Source: JAJRVM01 sp041752115
GTDB taxonomy: Bacteria > Planctomycetota > Planctomycetia > Pirellulales > Pirellulaceae
Direction of reading: 5' to 3'
Length of the DNA stretch: 64,000 nucleotides
NCBI GenBank assembly: GCA_041752115.1
Contig: JBGSHS010000375.1
Location: 1 to 64,000, forward strand
The notes beneath the pieces are model-generated. The model was not told the origin of the DNA. It made no database searches and worked only from the letters and a program-made list of their open reading frames with translations. The translations under genes and the position numbers were made by a program. Numbering within the stretch: the first letter of the stretch is position 1; each line of letters begins with the position of its first letter. Positions 36,848 to 45,798 of the stretch are shown piece after piece.

Positions 36848-37358
36848 CGGCAGACGCGCAGCGGGCACGTTGCCAGGCGGGTTGCGTGACCACTGCCAGC
36901 CTGTCGGAGCGACTTATTGTCACGGAATAGCGTCTTGTTCTGGCGTATGTGGGACGCAGCCACGAGATCACGGTGTCAACGGTATGTGGCAACAGTATGG
37001 CAGTACGACGAGTGTGGCAAAGTACCAGTGCGCAGCGTCGCAGAGATGTGTGGTATGGACAAATGAAGTCGATAGGCGAGGCGAAGCGGCGTGACAACAA
37101 TGAAGGCGGCGTCGACAACTGAGTTCGCGTCGTGTTGCTCGTGACGCTCGATCACGTACGCGAGAATCGTCGGCCTCTCGACGGCACGAAGCAGTGTGTG
37201 TTGAGTATCACGCGAGGTCATGAGGTAATGGGATTTCTCCCCATCACGTTTATGGGATCGGTGACCATAATCGCACGGATCAAAGTCGACTCAGGAAAGG
37301 AATGGCGACTGCTTGTCACTTGTGTTGCGTGGCGTCCGAGCTCTCTTCAGTCGCGATC
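36848..37358. other. Gene-free region after the damaged oxidase locus
   Basis: About 510 bases with no ORF that shows a domain, SD or membrane pattern. Presumably decayed sequence from the former coxA-ctaA region. Nothing else recognised. Confidence 0.4.
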
Positions 37359-37387
37359 TTGACCCTTTTGGCAGTAACGAATATAGT
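37359..37387 (+). promoter_or_regulatory. Consensus sigma-70 promoter TTGACC-N17-TATAGT
   Basis: TTGACC at 37359-37364 and TATAGT at 37382-37387 with an ideal 17-bp spacer. It lies about 300 bp upstream of the next gene (37696), so it drives either a long leader or a small RNA. Confidence 0.6.
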
Positions 37388-37695
37388 ATTCCTTACGCGG
37401 GGAAGTGGATGCTGTCGAAGGGGGGGCGCATGGGACCTGGACAGCCCGTTTTCTCGCCGGGGCCAGGATGTGACAGGTCGGCTGTGCCGGCCATCTCGAT
37501 GCCTCATGGCTGGGCATCGTCGGGGAATCTCGATCGTTCCCTTCTACGTTTCTGATGCGGTTCCATCAGGCGGCATCAGATATCGCGTGCGGACGAGTTC
37601 GGCAGCTCATTGGTGGCGAAGTCTCTCGTTGACTCGTTGCACGACCGGTACCCATCCAATGTCGATGTCACAGACGCAATAGGAGAGAATTGTCC

Positions 37696-38475
37696 ATGCA
37701 TACGACCACTCACGCTCTTCAAGCCATAACCGATGAGCAACGGCACCCGTCGATAATGAAATTGCTGGTACAGCATGCGGGTGCGATTACGCGAGGTCTG
37801 TCGCTTCTGGCGGAAGCCCGTGACTTTGCCCAGGGGCTCGATCGGGAAATCTGGGACTTTGCGGTTGAGCTACCTGCCCTGCATGCGGTGGGGCTGTCCA
37901 ATAGCACGATTCGCTGCCTGCTCTGCATGGGGTACTTTGAGCATTCTCGAGGCCCGGTCGCTTCCAGTTCACTTCCCGATTTCTGCCGGAACGGTACCGA
38001 GTCGTTGGCGTTCACGCCGCAGAGTCGATTTGTACTCACGCAACAAGGCGCAGAGACGCTGCAACGGTTGAACCTGATGGTGACACCCGAGACAGTATGT
38101 GGCGAGCCACTGCTCCACGCCCGCGGGGAGGCGGAAACGAGTGTCAAGCCGGTCTGGGACTCGGAATATCGTGAGCTACGTTTTGCCGGCCATCTCGTGA
38201 AACGCTTTAAGCTTCCCTCCCCGAACCAGGAGATGGTGTTATCCTCGTTTCAAGAGGAAGGGTGGCCAGTCAGAATCGATGATCCGCTTCCTCCCGTACC
38301 CGATATTCTGCCTAAGCGTCGGTTGCATGATACGATTAAGAGTTTGAACCGGAGCCAGAAATGCCATTTGATTCGCTTTCTAGGAGATGGTCGTGGCGAA
38401 GGGGTCCGGTGGGAAGTGAGGTGGCCAGATTCGTTTGGTGAAGAACTGACTCGTACAGAACTCGAATCCGAGTAG
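37696..38475 (+). CDS. Planctomycete-conserved protein, unknown function
   Basis: A 259-aa soluble protein; ATG at 37696 follows AGGAGAG. The C-terminal half contains the block LVKRFKLPSPNQEMVLSSFQ, then EEGWPVRIDDPLPP, PKRRLHDTIKSLNRSQ and IRFLGDGRGEGVRWE. I recognise this as a conserved planctomycete family; it looks like a winged-helix-type fold (helix-rich, ending in a beta hairpin), but DNA binding is only a guess. The N-terminal half has no known domain. It has its own strong upstream promoter. Confidence 0.7.
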   Translation: MHTTTHALQAITDEQRHPSIMKLLVQHAGAITRGLSLLAEARDFAQGLDREIWDFAVELPALHAVGLSNSTIRCLLCMGYFEHSRGPVASSSLPDFCRNGTESLAFTPQSRFVLTQQGAETLQRLNLMVTPETVCGEPLLHARGEAETSVKPVWDSEYRELRFAGHLVKRFKLPSPNQEMVLSSFQEEGWPVRIDDPLPPVPDILPKRRLHDTIKSLNRSQKCHLIRFLGDGRGEGVRWEVRWPDSFGEELTRTELESE

Positions 38476-38833
38476 CTGTCGGTGGGACTTGAGCGCGTGC
38501 GGGTCATGCCGTTTCGTGGTGCGTGTTGACGGTCCCCGACGAGCAGTTCGTCAGAACCTGACAGGATACTACAGGATATTAAACAAGCAGTGCAGAGTCT
38601 AGGAAGGAAGAGAACGTATCGCGTGAGCGGTCGTGGAGCGATGGCGGGGGCCGCAAGACGTACCGGTATCCGCATGGAGAAGGGGCATTTCCCGTTCGAT
38701 AGTCTGCGGCCGTGTCGCCTCGGTGACGGGCGCCGCCAGCTTCGCACCCCCAGTGTGACGCGGGATGATCCACGTTGCCTTTCTCGTCGTTCACGTAGCT
38801 CGTCAACGTAACTCGCTCATTTTGGACGCCCCT
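38476..38833. other. Intergenic region upstream of csrA
   Basis: About 360 bases without a supported gene. The csrA frame is open back to 38765 but without homology. No clear promoter was identified. Confidence 0.4.
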
Positions 38834-39046
38834 ATGCTGGTATTCACACGCGGGAAGGGCGAACAGATTGTCATCGGAGACGCGATCGTCGTAACCGTGA
38901 TTCGAGTTCGAGGGCGCCAGGTTCATCTGGCGATCGAGGCGCCTGCCGAGATCAGCGTTCGGCGTGCCGAGGCCAAGTCGACGCGGAGGCAACCGGAGTC
39001 TCCCCGCCGGAAACCAGACCGAAGAGGTGGAGAGCCGAGCCAGTGA
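38834..39046 (+). CDS. csrA: Carbon storage regulator CsrA
   Basis: A 70-aa RNA-binding post-transcriptional regulator. The core MLVFTRGKGEQIVIGDAIVV and VHLAIEAPAEISVRRAE matches CsrA, with the usual L4, R6 and R44-type RNA contacts. The Arg/Lys-rich C-terminal tail of about 20 residues is longer than in E. coli CsrA (61 aa). SD is weak (TTGGACG). It binds GGA motifs in mRNA leaders. A convergent ANTAR-type regulator, also RNA-binding, begins 33 bp after its stop. Confidence 0.93.
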   Translation: MLVFTRGKGEQIVIGDAIVVTVIRVRGRQVHLAIEAPAEISVRRAEAKSTRRQPESPRRKPDRRGGEPSQ

Positions 39047-39079
39047 GGAAGTAGAGGAGCCGTGAAAGGGATCGTACCG

Positions 39080-39715
39080 CTAGAGGGGGCGGGCAAAGTG
39101 CTCCAGGCTTGCCGCATCAAGATGGGGGCGGGAGCATTGCAGGTTGACGATCCATTGTGCGACTTCTGCAACGCGGCAATTCTTGTCCCGGGCTATCTTC
39201 TGCAGCCGGCGATGCGCTTCGCTTTCGCGGAGGTGTATCCAATCCATCAGAATCCCCTTGGCGCGTTCGATCACTTTTCGCTCGGCAAGTTGCTTTTCGC
39301 TTGCGTCCAGGGCGAGCTGGAGTGCACTGAGCCGCTGGGACAGCGAAAGAGCCAGGTGGATCGCTCCCTCCAGATCCAGGCGTCGAACTGGCTTCACGAG
39401 CAGGGCAAAGATCGCAACGGGTTCAATGCGAACACGTTGAGCGATATCCTCGTTATCCTCCGCGGAGAGGACGATCGCGGGGACCGGACGCCGTGAGTTG
39501 ATTTCTCTGAGCGCGTCGAGACCGCCCATGTGCGACAAGTCTGTATCGGTGATCACCAGATCGATGGAACTCGACCGACATGCCTCCACCAGGTCCCGAC
39601 CGTCGCACAGGAGACAGGCAACTTCCAGTTCCAACCCGGAGACGATCTGGGCCATGTGCAGTCGGTGCTGCTGGTTGCGATCGGCAATGGCGACTCGTGC
39701 GGGGCGTCCCACCAT
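39080..39715 (-). CDS. ANTAR-domain response regulator (AmiR/NasT-like)
   Basis: A 211-aa two-domain antiterminator. The N-terminal receiver-like domain (about 1-125) has a phosphoacceptor Asp candidate in DLVITDTDL and Lys in LLVKPV. A coiled-coil linker follows, then an ANTAR domain with ERAKGILMDWIHLRESEAHR and ARDKNCRVAEVAQWIV. ANTAR proteins bind paired hairpins in nascent RNA and prevent termination, often for nitrogen genes. GGAGAG precedes the ATG. No partner kinase or obvious target leader is in the window. Confidence 0.9.
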   Translation of the reverse strand: MVGRPARVAIADRNQQHRLHMAQIVSGLELEVACLLCDGRDLVEACRSSSIDLVITDTDLSHMGGLDALREINSRRPVPAIVLSAEDNEDIAQRVRIEPVAIFALLVKPVRRLDLEGAIHLALSLSQRLSALQLALDASEKQLAERKVIERAKGILMDWIHLRESEAHRRLQKIARDKNCRVAEVAQWIVNLQCSRPHLDAASLEHFARPL

Positions 39716-40887
39716 TAAGCACTCTCCAATGTGCCGGGATCAATCGTCGGCAAGCAAAAGTGCCGTCCGACGACGCGGATCCTGACTTGTTTCTGCTTCC
39801 TACTTATGGTGCGACTTTTACGCTTGTGACCGTTGGGTTACTCTCGACACACTGCCGCAACGACGGCCGGATCGACCTTCGGACCGACGAGGCTCAGCAA
39901 GCGACGTACCCCTCATTGTCCACAGATCGTCCACTGAGACAATTGAAGACGGTCGCATTATGCCTTGGAGGTGGAGCTGAGTGGTAGGGGTAAGGGTCCG
40001 ACAGACGTGATGGGGAAATCCACCCAGTCGATCGGTCACAGTATGGGGATGTTGCCTGCGCCGAACGCCCATCAAACGGTCACCCGAGACCTGCCGTCCG
40101 AGAAACGACGTGGAGTGCCCCACGATTCCATGTGGCAGAGCTGCTTGCGGCGTTGGTCGAGAGAGACGCACGAACCGCAGAATTGTCGACCCGAAATGTT
40201 ACCTGCTCGGGTGACAGGCCCCCCGGAAACGACCACGCTTTCCGTTGCGCGTCAGGGGCCCATTGTTCAAGCGGCGATGGAAATGCCGAATGGCTGAGGT
40301 GCGCTATTTCGACTGCGGCTTTCAGCCGATCTTCATTCGTCGCCTTCATTGGCTCCCCGGTTTGTTCACTCGGCCCCATCTACTGCGGTCGAACATCGCA
40401 CTACGACATGAAGCCACTCACTTGCGAGGTGCCATCGGCCAAGATCGTGGTTGGATATGCACGCGGGTACCGCTCGTCCCCGACTCATGTAGACTCTCGT
40501 GCCACATGGTGAAGTTGCAGGTCGCACATACCATCAACAGCGCCGCAGAGAATCCTTCGGGCCCACCGGCAAGCGTCATGCCCTTGACGGCCGGCATTCC
40601 TGCCGGATCGGAGCAGTGATCGCTGGCGTGGAACAACACCTCGAGTCACTCCGCCATCACGCGACGCACGGGATGTTGCTGGCGGATGGAGAGGCAGAGT
40701 ACACTGCACAGGCAGAGTCGACAGCATGTTGGATCGGTGAAGAGAGTCCCGAGGATCATTCGCCATAGTATGGTCCTACAACCGCCGGAATAGTGGCGGG
40801 CCATGTCGCGTTGTCATTGTGAGCGCCGCTTGGCGGCCATCATCGAAGGCCAGTAACAGCTTCTGCCAGCAAGAGGCACAGCACTTT
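39716..40887. other. Large gene-free region
   Basis: About 1170 bases between the ANTAR gene and a membrane protein gene. Several frames of 90-135 codons exist on both strands but none shows a domain, SD or signal peptide. One structured segment stands out: GGCCCC (40218-40223) pairs with GGGGCC (40255-40260) around an inner CGGAAA / TTTCCG stem. It could be decayed sequence or hold an unrecognised RNA. Confidence 0.4.
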
Positions 40888-42279
40888 ATGAAGTTGATTC
40901 GATATCCCGTACTGCTGTTTGTGGCACAGGTCGTGCTGGTGATTCTGTTTCTCTGGCAGACCGGACGTCTGCAGCCACAACTGGTTCCTGATACTGCCAG
41001 CTACGAAGCCTTTCCGCTGCTGGATGTGCGAGCGGCGCTGCAGAGTTCACGCACGTGTGGCTATCCGCTGTTTATTGACGTGATGTCCCGAATCGCTGCC
41101 GACAGGTATCCCGTTCCGCTCGGACAGTTCCTTGTTCATGTGGGCGGGGTGATTGTCTTCTGGGCAGGTGTAAGCCGCTTCATGCGCTCGGCGTGGACCA
41201 GCATGTTCATTGCGAGCAGCCTGCTCTACAGCAATGTTGTGTTGCGGTATATCAACTGTCTGGCTCCTGACTCGCTCGCATCGAGCATCTCGGTGATCTG
41301 TATCGGCTGTCTGTTGCTGGCGGTGGACCAGCCGCAGCGACTGCGGTACATCGTGGCACTGGCATGCAGTGTCTTCGCGGCTTACCAATGCCGTCCCGCC
41401 TATTTGTTTCTGGTGCCCTTGCTCCCGCTGCTGGGAGTGGCGCTGTGGTGGCTCCTGAGGGACATTCGCGCAGCGGACACGCGGGCTGAGGGAAAGCAGG
41501 CGGTCCGGTTTTTTGGTTGGCTGGCGACGGGCGTCGTCGTGCCATTGATCGTCTTCTGTGCCGTGCGATGGTGGATCACAGGTGATTTCGGGCTCGTCGC
41601 TTTTGGGGGCAACAACTTGGCGGGTGTTGTGACTTCCTTCCTTGATCAGGACGTTGAGTCCAAGTTGCCCTCATCCGAGAGGCAGCTGGCACAGGAGATT
41701 CTGCGGCGCCGCCAGGTAATATCGCAGAACAATCCCGACTTCTCTGCTGACGTGACACGCAGCTATATCACCATCGAACGGCAATTCGACGTCAATACAT
41801 GGGAAATCTGCGTCCCTGTTGCTCAGCAGTTGAACGGAGAGGAATGGCCGGTTGTGGACGATCGACTGATGAAGCTGGCCATGGCCATCGTCCGAGTTCG
41901 TCCGGGCGATTATGCGGTCTGGCTGATCAAAGCGTTCGTTCGGGGTGTCTACATGATTTCGTCAGAGCTGGTGGCGAACCCGATCTACTTTGTGCTGCTG
42001 ATGGCTCTTATCGTCGCTCATGCCGTTTGGGTGGTGCGGTGGCGACGAGGCAACAGAGAGGCGGTCACGCTCTCGCGGCAGTACATTCTCGAAATCAACA
42101 TGCTCTGGCTCTTGGCTGTCGGCTTCGCGGGAGCGAAGATCGTCACGGTAATTGCGACGACTCCGCCGCTGGGGCGATTCATGGATGCAGCCGGCATCTT
42201 CTTTGCTCCCGTCCTCGTGCGCGCCCTGCTGCAACGGGTGAGGGCAAGTCGTAGCGTGCACGATCGCTCGCAATGGTAG
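40888..42279 (+). CDS. Polytopic membrane protein, probable GT-C-type glycosyltransferase
   Basis: A 463-aa integral membrane protein with about 9-11 predicted helices and a soluble loop near residues 265-330. The motif SSRTCGYPLFIDVM in the first periplasmic loop resembles the RTPGYP motif of ArnT/PMT-like glycosyltransferases, and LAPDSLASSISVICIG follows in a later helix. The likely role is transfer of a lipid-linked sugar in envelope assembly; the family assignment is by overall pattern only. ATG at 40888 has a weak AGAGG upstream. Confidence 0.6.
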   Translation: MKLIRYPVLLFVAQVVLVILFLWQTGRLQPQLVPDTASYEAFPLLDVRAALQSSRTCGYPLFIDVMSRIAADRYPVPLGQFLVHVGGVIVFWAGVSRFMRSAWTSMFIASSLLYSNVVLRYINCLAPDSLASSISVICIGCLLLAVDQPQRLRYIVALACSVFAAYQCRPAYLFLVPLLPLLGVALWWLLRDIRAADTRAEGKQAVRFFGWLATGVVVPLIVFCAVRWWITGDFGLVAFGGNNLAGVVTSFLDQDVESKLPSSERQLAQEILRRRQVISQNNPDFSADVTRSYITIERQFDVNTWEICVPVAQQLNGEEWPVVDDRLMKLAMAIVRVRPGDYAVWLIKAFVRGVYMISSELVANPIYFVLLMALIVAHAVWVVRWRRGNREAVTLSRQYILEINMLWLLAVGFAGAKIVTVIATTPPLGRFMDAAGIFFAPVLVRALLQRVRASRSVHDRSQW

Positions 42280-42405
42280 CGTAAGTCTTATCGCGCGACG
42301 GATCCGTAAGGAACGCTCGTCCGGTGGAACGGGGGAGGACGAAGCAGGTCACGCACTCCAGTGCGTGCTACGTGCGAGCGACGTGCTACGGCGACCAAGA
42401 AGCGA

Positions 42406-42435
42406 AGACGTCCTCAACAGAGGGCGAGGACGTCT
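42406..42435. terminator. Hairpin between convergent genes
   Basis: Perfect 10-bp stem AGACGTCCTC (42406-42415) / GAGGACGTCT (42426-42435) with a 10-nt loop, located between the convergent membrane-protein and Cys-rich genes. No T-run is present, so it may be a bidirectional, non-canonical terminator. Confidence 0.55.
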
Positions 42436-42485
42436 CCACAGGCGTTTCCCCCAGGCACCATCGCGTCGCAGATGTTGTCTTGATT

Positions 42486-43145
42486 CTAGCGATCGCTCAG
42501 CGATCGGCGTTTGGTCGGACTGGGCCGCAACGGAATGGCGGTCGTGCGCGAGGCCGGCGAGACCGCGAACTCGAAGTCAGGCACGGGCAGGGAACCAGCG
42601 TCGGCCGCTGTGGGAGCGGGAGCCGCAGGTTGAGCCGGTGCGCTGTCGTCGCAACCTGCGGAGTCGCAGCAACCTGCAACGCCACAGCAGCCAGGGTCAG
42701 TACAGCCGTTGCCATTGCAGCAGCACGAGGGGGACCATTCGTACTTGCATTTCGGGCATTCGTACGTCTTCTTCTTCAGTTTCTTGACGACCTTGACGCG
42801 GGCACCGTTGTTGACGCACGAGCACTTACCTTTCGCGCAACTTCCGCAAGCGCAAGTGCCATGGCCCCCGTCGCAGCCTGCGGGACAACCGGAGGCATGA
42901 CCGCCGTTGCGATCGGCCTTCCACTTCTGCCAGGGGAAGACCACGCACGGAATGCAGATCTCTTCGCATTCAATCTCCCAGCAGCTCTTCTCTTCCTTGC
43001 CGCTTTCCACTTTCAACGTGCAGCAAGCGTGGCAATTCGGGCAGGTCGTGCGGCAGTGGCCGTGACCAGTCTCACCGCCGCAGACGTTCGGGCCGATCAG
43101 CAGGGCGATCGAACTGGAAGCGAGCAGGAACATGTAGCGTAGCAT
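42486..43145 (-). CDS. Secreted cysteine-rich protein, planctomycete-type
   Basis: A 219-aa exported protein with a signal peptide (FLLASSSIALLIGPNVCGG) and more than 25 cysteines, many in CxxC or CC pairs. A conserved block SCWEIECEEICIPCVVFPWQ is followed by KVVKKLKKKTYECPKCKYEW. I recognise this pattern from planctomycete genomes, where Cys-rich proteins are thought to contribute to the cell wall or surface. The C-terminal 60 residues are Ala/Pro-rich and not conserved. AGGAGA precedes the ATG. Metal binding is possible but unproven. Confidence 0.75.
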   Translation of the reverse strand: MLRYMFLLASSSIALLIGPNVCGGETGHGHCRTTCPNCHACCTLKVESGKEEKSCWEIECEEICIPCVVFPWQKWKADRNGGHASGCPAGCDGGHGTCACGSCAKGKCSCVNNGARVKVVKKLKKKTYECPKCKYEWSPSCCCNGNGCTDPGCCGVAGCCDSAGCDDSAPAQPAAPAPTAADAGSLPVPDFEFAVSPASRTTAIPLRPSPTKRRSLSDR

Positions 43146-43225
43146 TTGGTTTATCTCCTCGTCTCACAAGCTCGTTGGACGATACCATGAGCGGTTGGTC
43201 CACGCAGCGAGTCGGATCAAGCGGT

Positions 43226-44593
43226 TTAGAAGTCCACCATGAAGCGGACGCCGAAGATATCGTAATCACCCGAATCAGCCACACCGTTGGGCAAAGGCGT
43301 TCCGCCAGTCGTTGCCGGGTCGCGATCGTCGATTTGGCCGTAGATGTAGTTGAACTGCAGCCGACTGTTGGGAGTCCACCACCAGTTCAGGCCAAACGTG
43401 AAACTGTTTCCGACACCGCCCAGAACGTCGTTGTCCGAAAAATCGCCGTGGGAATAGCGCGCGGCGATTTGCCAGGCTCCCCAGCCACTTCCGCAGCCGC
43501 CCGTGCATCGCTCCACCAGGAAGAAGTTCTCGAAGGGAACCACCCGTCCGAGCGTGCCGCTCTCTCGCTCCCAAGGTGTGTGCTCGCCAGTCAGGAAGTA
43601 GGCAACGTACACATAACAGCCGTCAAAGGTCAGGTTCGACGCGTTGTAACGTTGCACATCGGTGATTTGATACTCGCTCACCAACTGCCAGGCACCGACA
43701 TTGATGACCCCTTCGAAACCGACCAGTTGGTAGGTGTTGGCGTCCAAGTACCCGGTGTCGATCCACCGATGTTGCGTGCGGGCTTCGGGCCGAGTCTGAA
43801 ATCGTCCGTCCGGGCCGCCGCCAGGAAATGCCAGTGAACCTGCCACGGCCCAATGGGCGTACCCGCGGCCGTCGGAGACTTCGTCATACCAGATCGTATT
43901 GGCGAGCCGTGCCGCCATTTCACTTTGATAGTTGTCGGTGTACTGGTGTCCCGTCCCCTGCAGATCGTCCATCAGAAAATAGCCGTAGCGCCAGTTCCAC
44001 CGCTCGTTCTCCGATACACCATAGGAGCATAAACCAAAGCGGCGGTTGTCCTGATTGAATGCTTCCACGTGAAACGGACATTCCATGAAGACGTTGTAGC
44101 GGCTGCTGTTCAGGTGATCCAAGCCGTAGGGACGCTTCTGATTCCCCAGCAAGACCGTCTGGAGGTAGGGAAGTTCCTTCCACCCCAGGAAAGCATCCTT
44201 CATCGTCGGGCTATTGGGATTGGCCCATTCCATCTCGATCTTGTAGAGCATGGTCTCATAGATGTCACCAGCCACGCCGAACCGGAGGCGACGAAAACCG
44301 CTAAAGTCCTCGGGGGCTTCGGTCGGATCGCCGGTCTCCAGGAAGTTCACCAGCGGCGATTCGTCTGGATATGCCCAGTAGTCGTAATGAATACGACCGG
44401 TCCATTTCGCCGTGATCGGCTTTGGCTTCGGCTTCTCCAACGCTTCGAGTCGCTTGGCCTGCGCCTCAATCATCTTCTGCAGGTCGGCGATTGTCACTCC
44501 AGCCGCTTCTTCCTCCTGAGCCCAGCCCAAGGCGGACAGGCACAGCACCAGACATGCCCCTAGTACGGATCGTACAAGGCGATGAGCGTCCAT
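43226..44593 (-). CDS. Outer-membrane porin of the OprO/OprP (phosphate-selective) family
   Basis: A 455-aa beta-barrel protein. The signal peptide ends near SALGWAQ, followed by a short coiled coil (ADLQKMIEAQAKRLEALEK) as in trimeric OprO/OprP porins. The barrel shows alternating strands such as GFRRLRFGVAGDIYETMLYK and a C-terminal aromatic residue (GVRFMVDF). ATG at 44593 follows GGAG. It would allow passage of phosphate or other anions; selectivity cannot be inferred. Confidence 0.88.
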   Translation of the reverse strand: MDAHRLVRSVLGACLVLCLSALGWAQEEEAAGVTIADLQKMIEAQAKRLEALEKPKPKPITAKWTGRIHYDYWAYPDESPLVNFLETGDPTEAPEDFSGFRRLRFGVAGDIYETMLYKIEMEWANPNSPTMKDAFLGWKELPYLQTVLLGNQKRPYGLDHLNSSRYNVFMECPFHVEAFNQDNRRFGLCSYGVSENERWNWRYGYFLMDDLQGTGHQYTDNYQSEMAARLANTIWYDEVSDGRGYAHWAVAGSLAFPGGGPDGRFQTRPEARTQHRWIDTGYLDANTYQLVGFEGVINVGAWQLVSEYQITDVQRYNASNLTFDGCYVYVAYFLTGEHTPWERESGTLGRVVPFENFFLVERCTGGCGSGWGAWQIAARYSHGDFSDNDVLGGVGNSFTFGLNWWWTPNSRLQFNYIYGQIDDRDPATTGGTPLPNGVADSGDYDIFGVRFMVDF

Positions 44594-45798
44594 GCGAATA
44601 TGCTCCGTGAACCCGAAAAGGCCACCAGGCACAAGGGCAGTCCGTTTGGCGATACGACCGCTTCCTTGCGCATCAATGCTACGTCCGATACTATCCTCGT
44701 CACCGATACCGCGGCCGAGTGTTAAATGAGTATTAAGAACCGGTTTTGGCAGCGGAACAAGCGATACCGGCGGCAGGATCGCTACACTTTGACAAGCCGG
44801 GAATCAGGCGTGGCGAACCAGCAGCGGACGTGGTGATGCGAATAGCTGGGGAAGCACACCAGGATCGGACCCCTCTTTCGGCAGCTTGGATCATCTGTGG
44901 ACCATGCTTGACGCCGTGACAGGCCGGTGAGAAGTGGAACGTGAATAGGGAAGGCGACAATGCCACAACGCCCCAATGCGACAATCGAGACAACGAACCT
45001 ACCGAAATCAGAACCGAAATCAGGAGAACCGAAATCAGGCACTCGGCTCTGCAAGATGGTTGAACCGCAGAATATCCAACACGGAATGTCGAATCACCAA
45101 GGGGAAGGTGCAAGCGGTGCCGACACCGGATGCCCAGCGGCGGAGGGCTCACTGCGGCGCATCGTCGCGTTGCCACACCACTTTTCCGCAGCGTGTCGCT
45201 CCGCTCAGCGGAGAATCGCCTCGCCGGTGCCTGCCGGATCCATCAGGCGTGCTGACGGACGGTCCTGCTGCAGAGGAGAATTGAACGTGCCGATGAAGCG
45301 GGGTTGGGGTGTGAAGTGCCGATTCATTCACGGGTTAATCCCCAAAAAAGGGGGAGGCGTGCTGCTCTTGTGACGTAGGGGGCGTTCTTGGTACGCTATG
45401 GGATTGGCATTGTCAGGTGTCGTCAGCCGCGCGGGCAATGCAGGGTCAGGCAAGGTGAATGGCCGGTTGGTCTGCGCCGTGGCGCACGGACCGGCAGCCT
45501 CTGGCGTGGACTGGTCTGGAAGGTTAGGGGAAATAGGCTGAGAGTTAGTGTGTTGCCGCAATCACACAGCGACGAGGCGGGCAGTGTTGCCGGCAGGGCG
45601 TCGATGATCTTGGAATCGCCAGGGCCGTGTTGGCGGCGGTGTCGGGGGAGTTGTGGAGGAGCAAAGGTGTCGGGCTCAGCTCAGTTGGGCCGACAAATTG
45701 CTTGAGCCGTCCGGGTACCGATTGCGGACGCTCAGCTCCGTGCGCTCTGCGAACCTCCCTTGGCAGTTGGCCCGTTGGCGGCATCCTATGGTGCATTT
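44594..45798. other. Gene-free region with repeats
   Basis: About 1200 bases between the porin and the RND exporter. It contains three CCGAAATCAG units (45002-45038), the dispersed repeat at 45062-45102 and a small GC stem with A6 loop (TCCCC/GGGGGA, 45339-45355). No gene could be supported. Confidence 0.5.
45062..45102 (+). repeat. Dispersed intergenic repeat, copy 5
   Basis: About 41 bp starting GAACCGCAGAATATCCAAC and ending GAATCACCAAGG. Same family as 14906-14945 and 49364-49410. Confidence 0.75.

Noticed and set aside
45339..45355. Intrinsic terminator at CCCC-A6-GGGGG
   Set aside because: Stem of only 5 bp, no T-run and no gene ending nearby.
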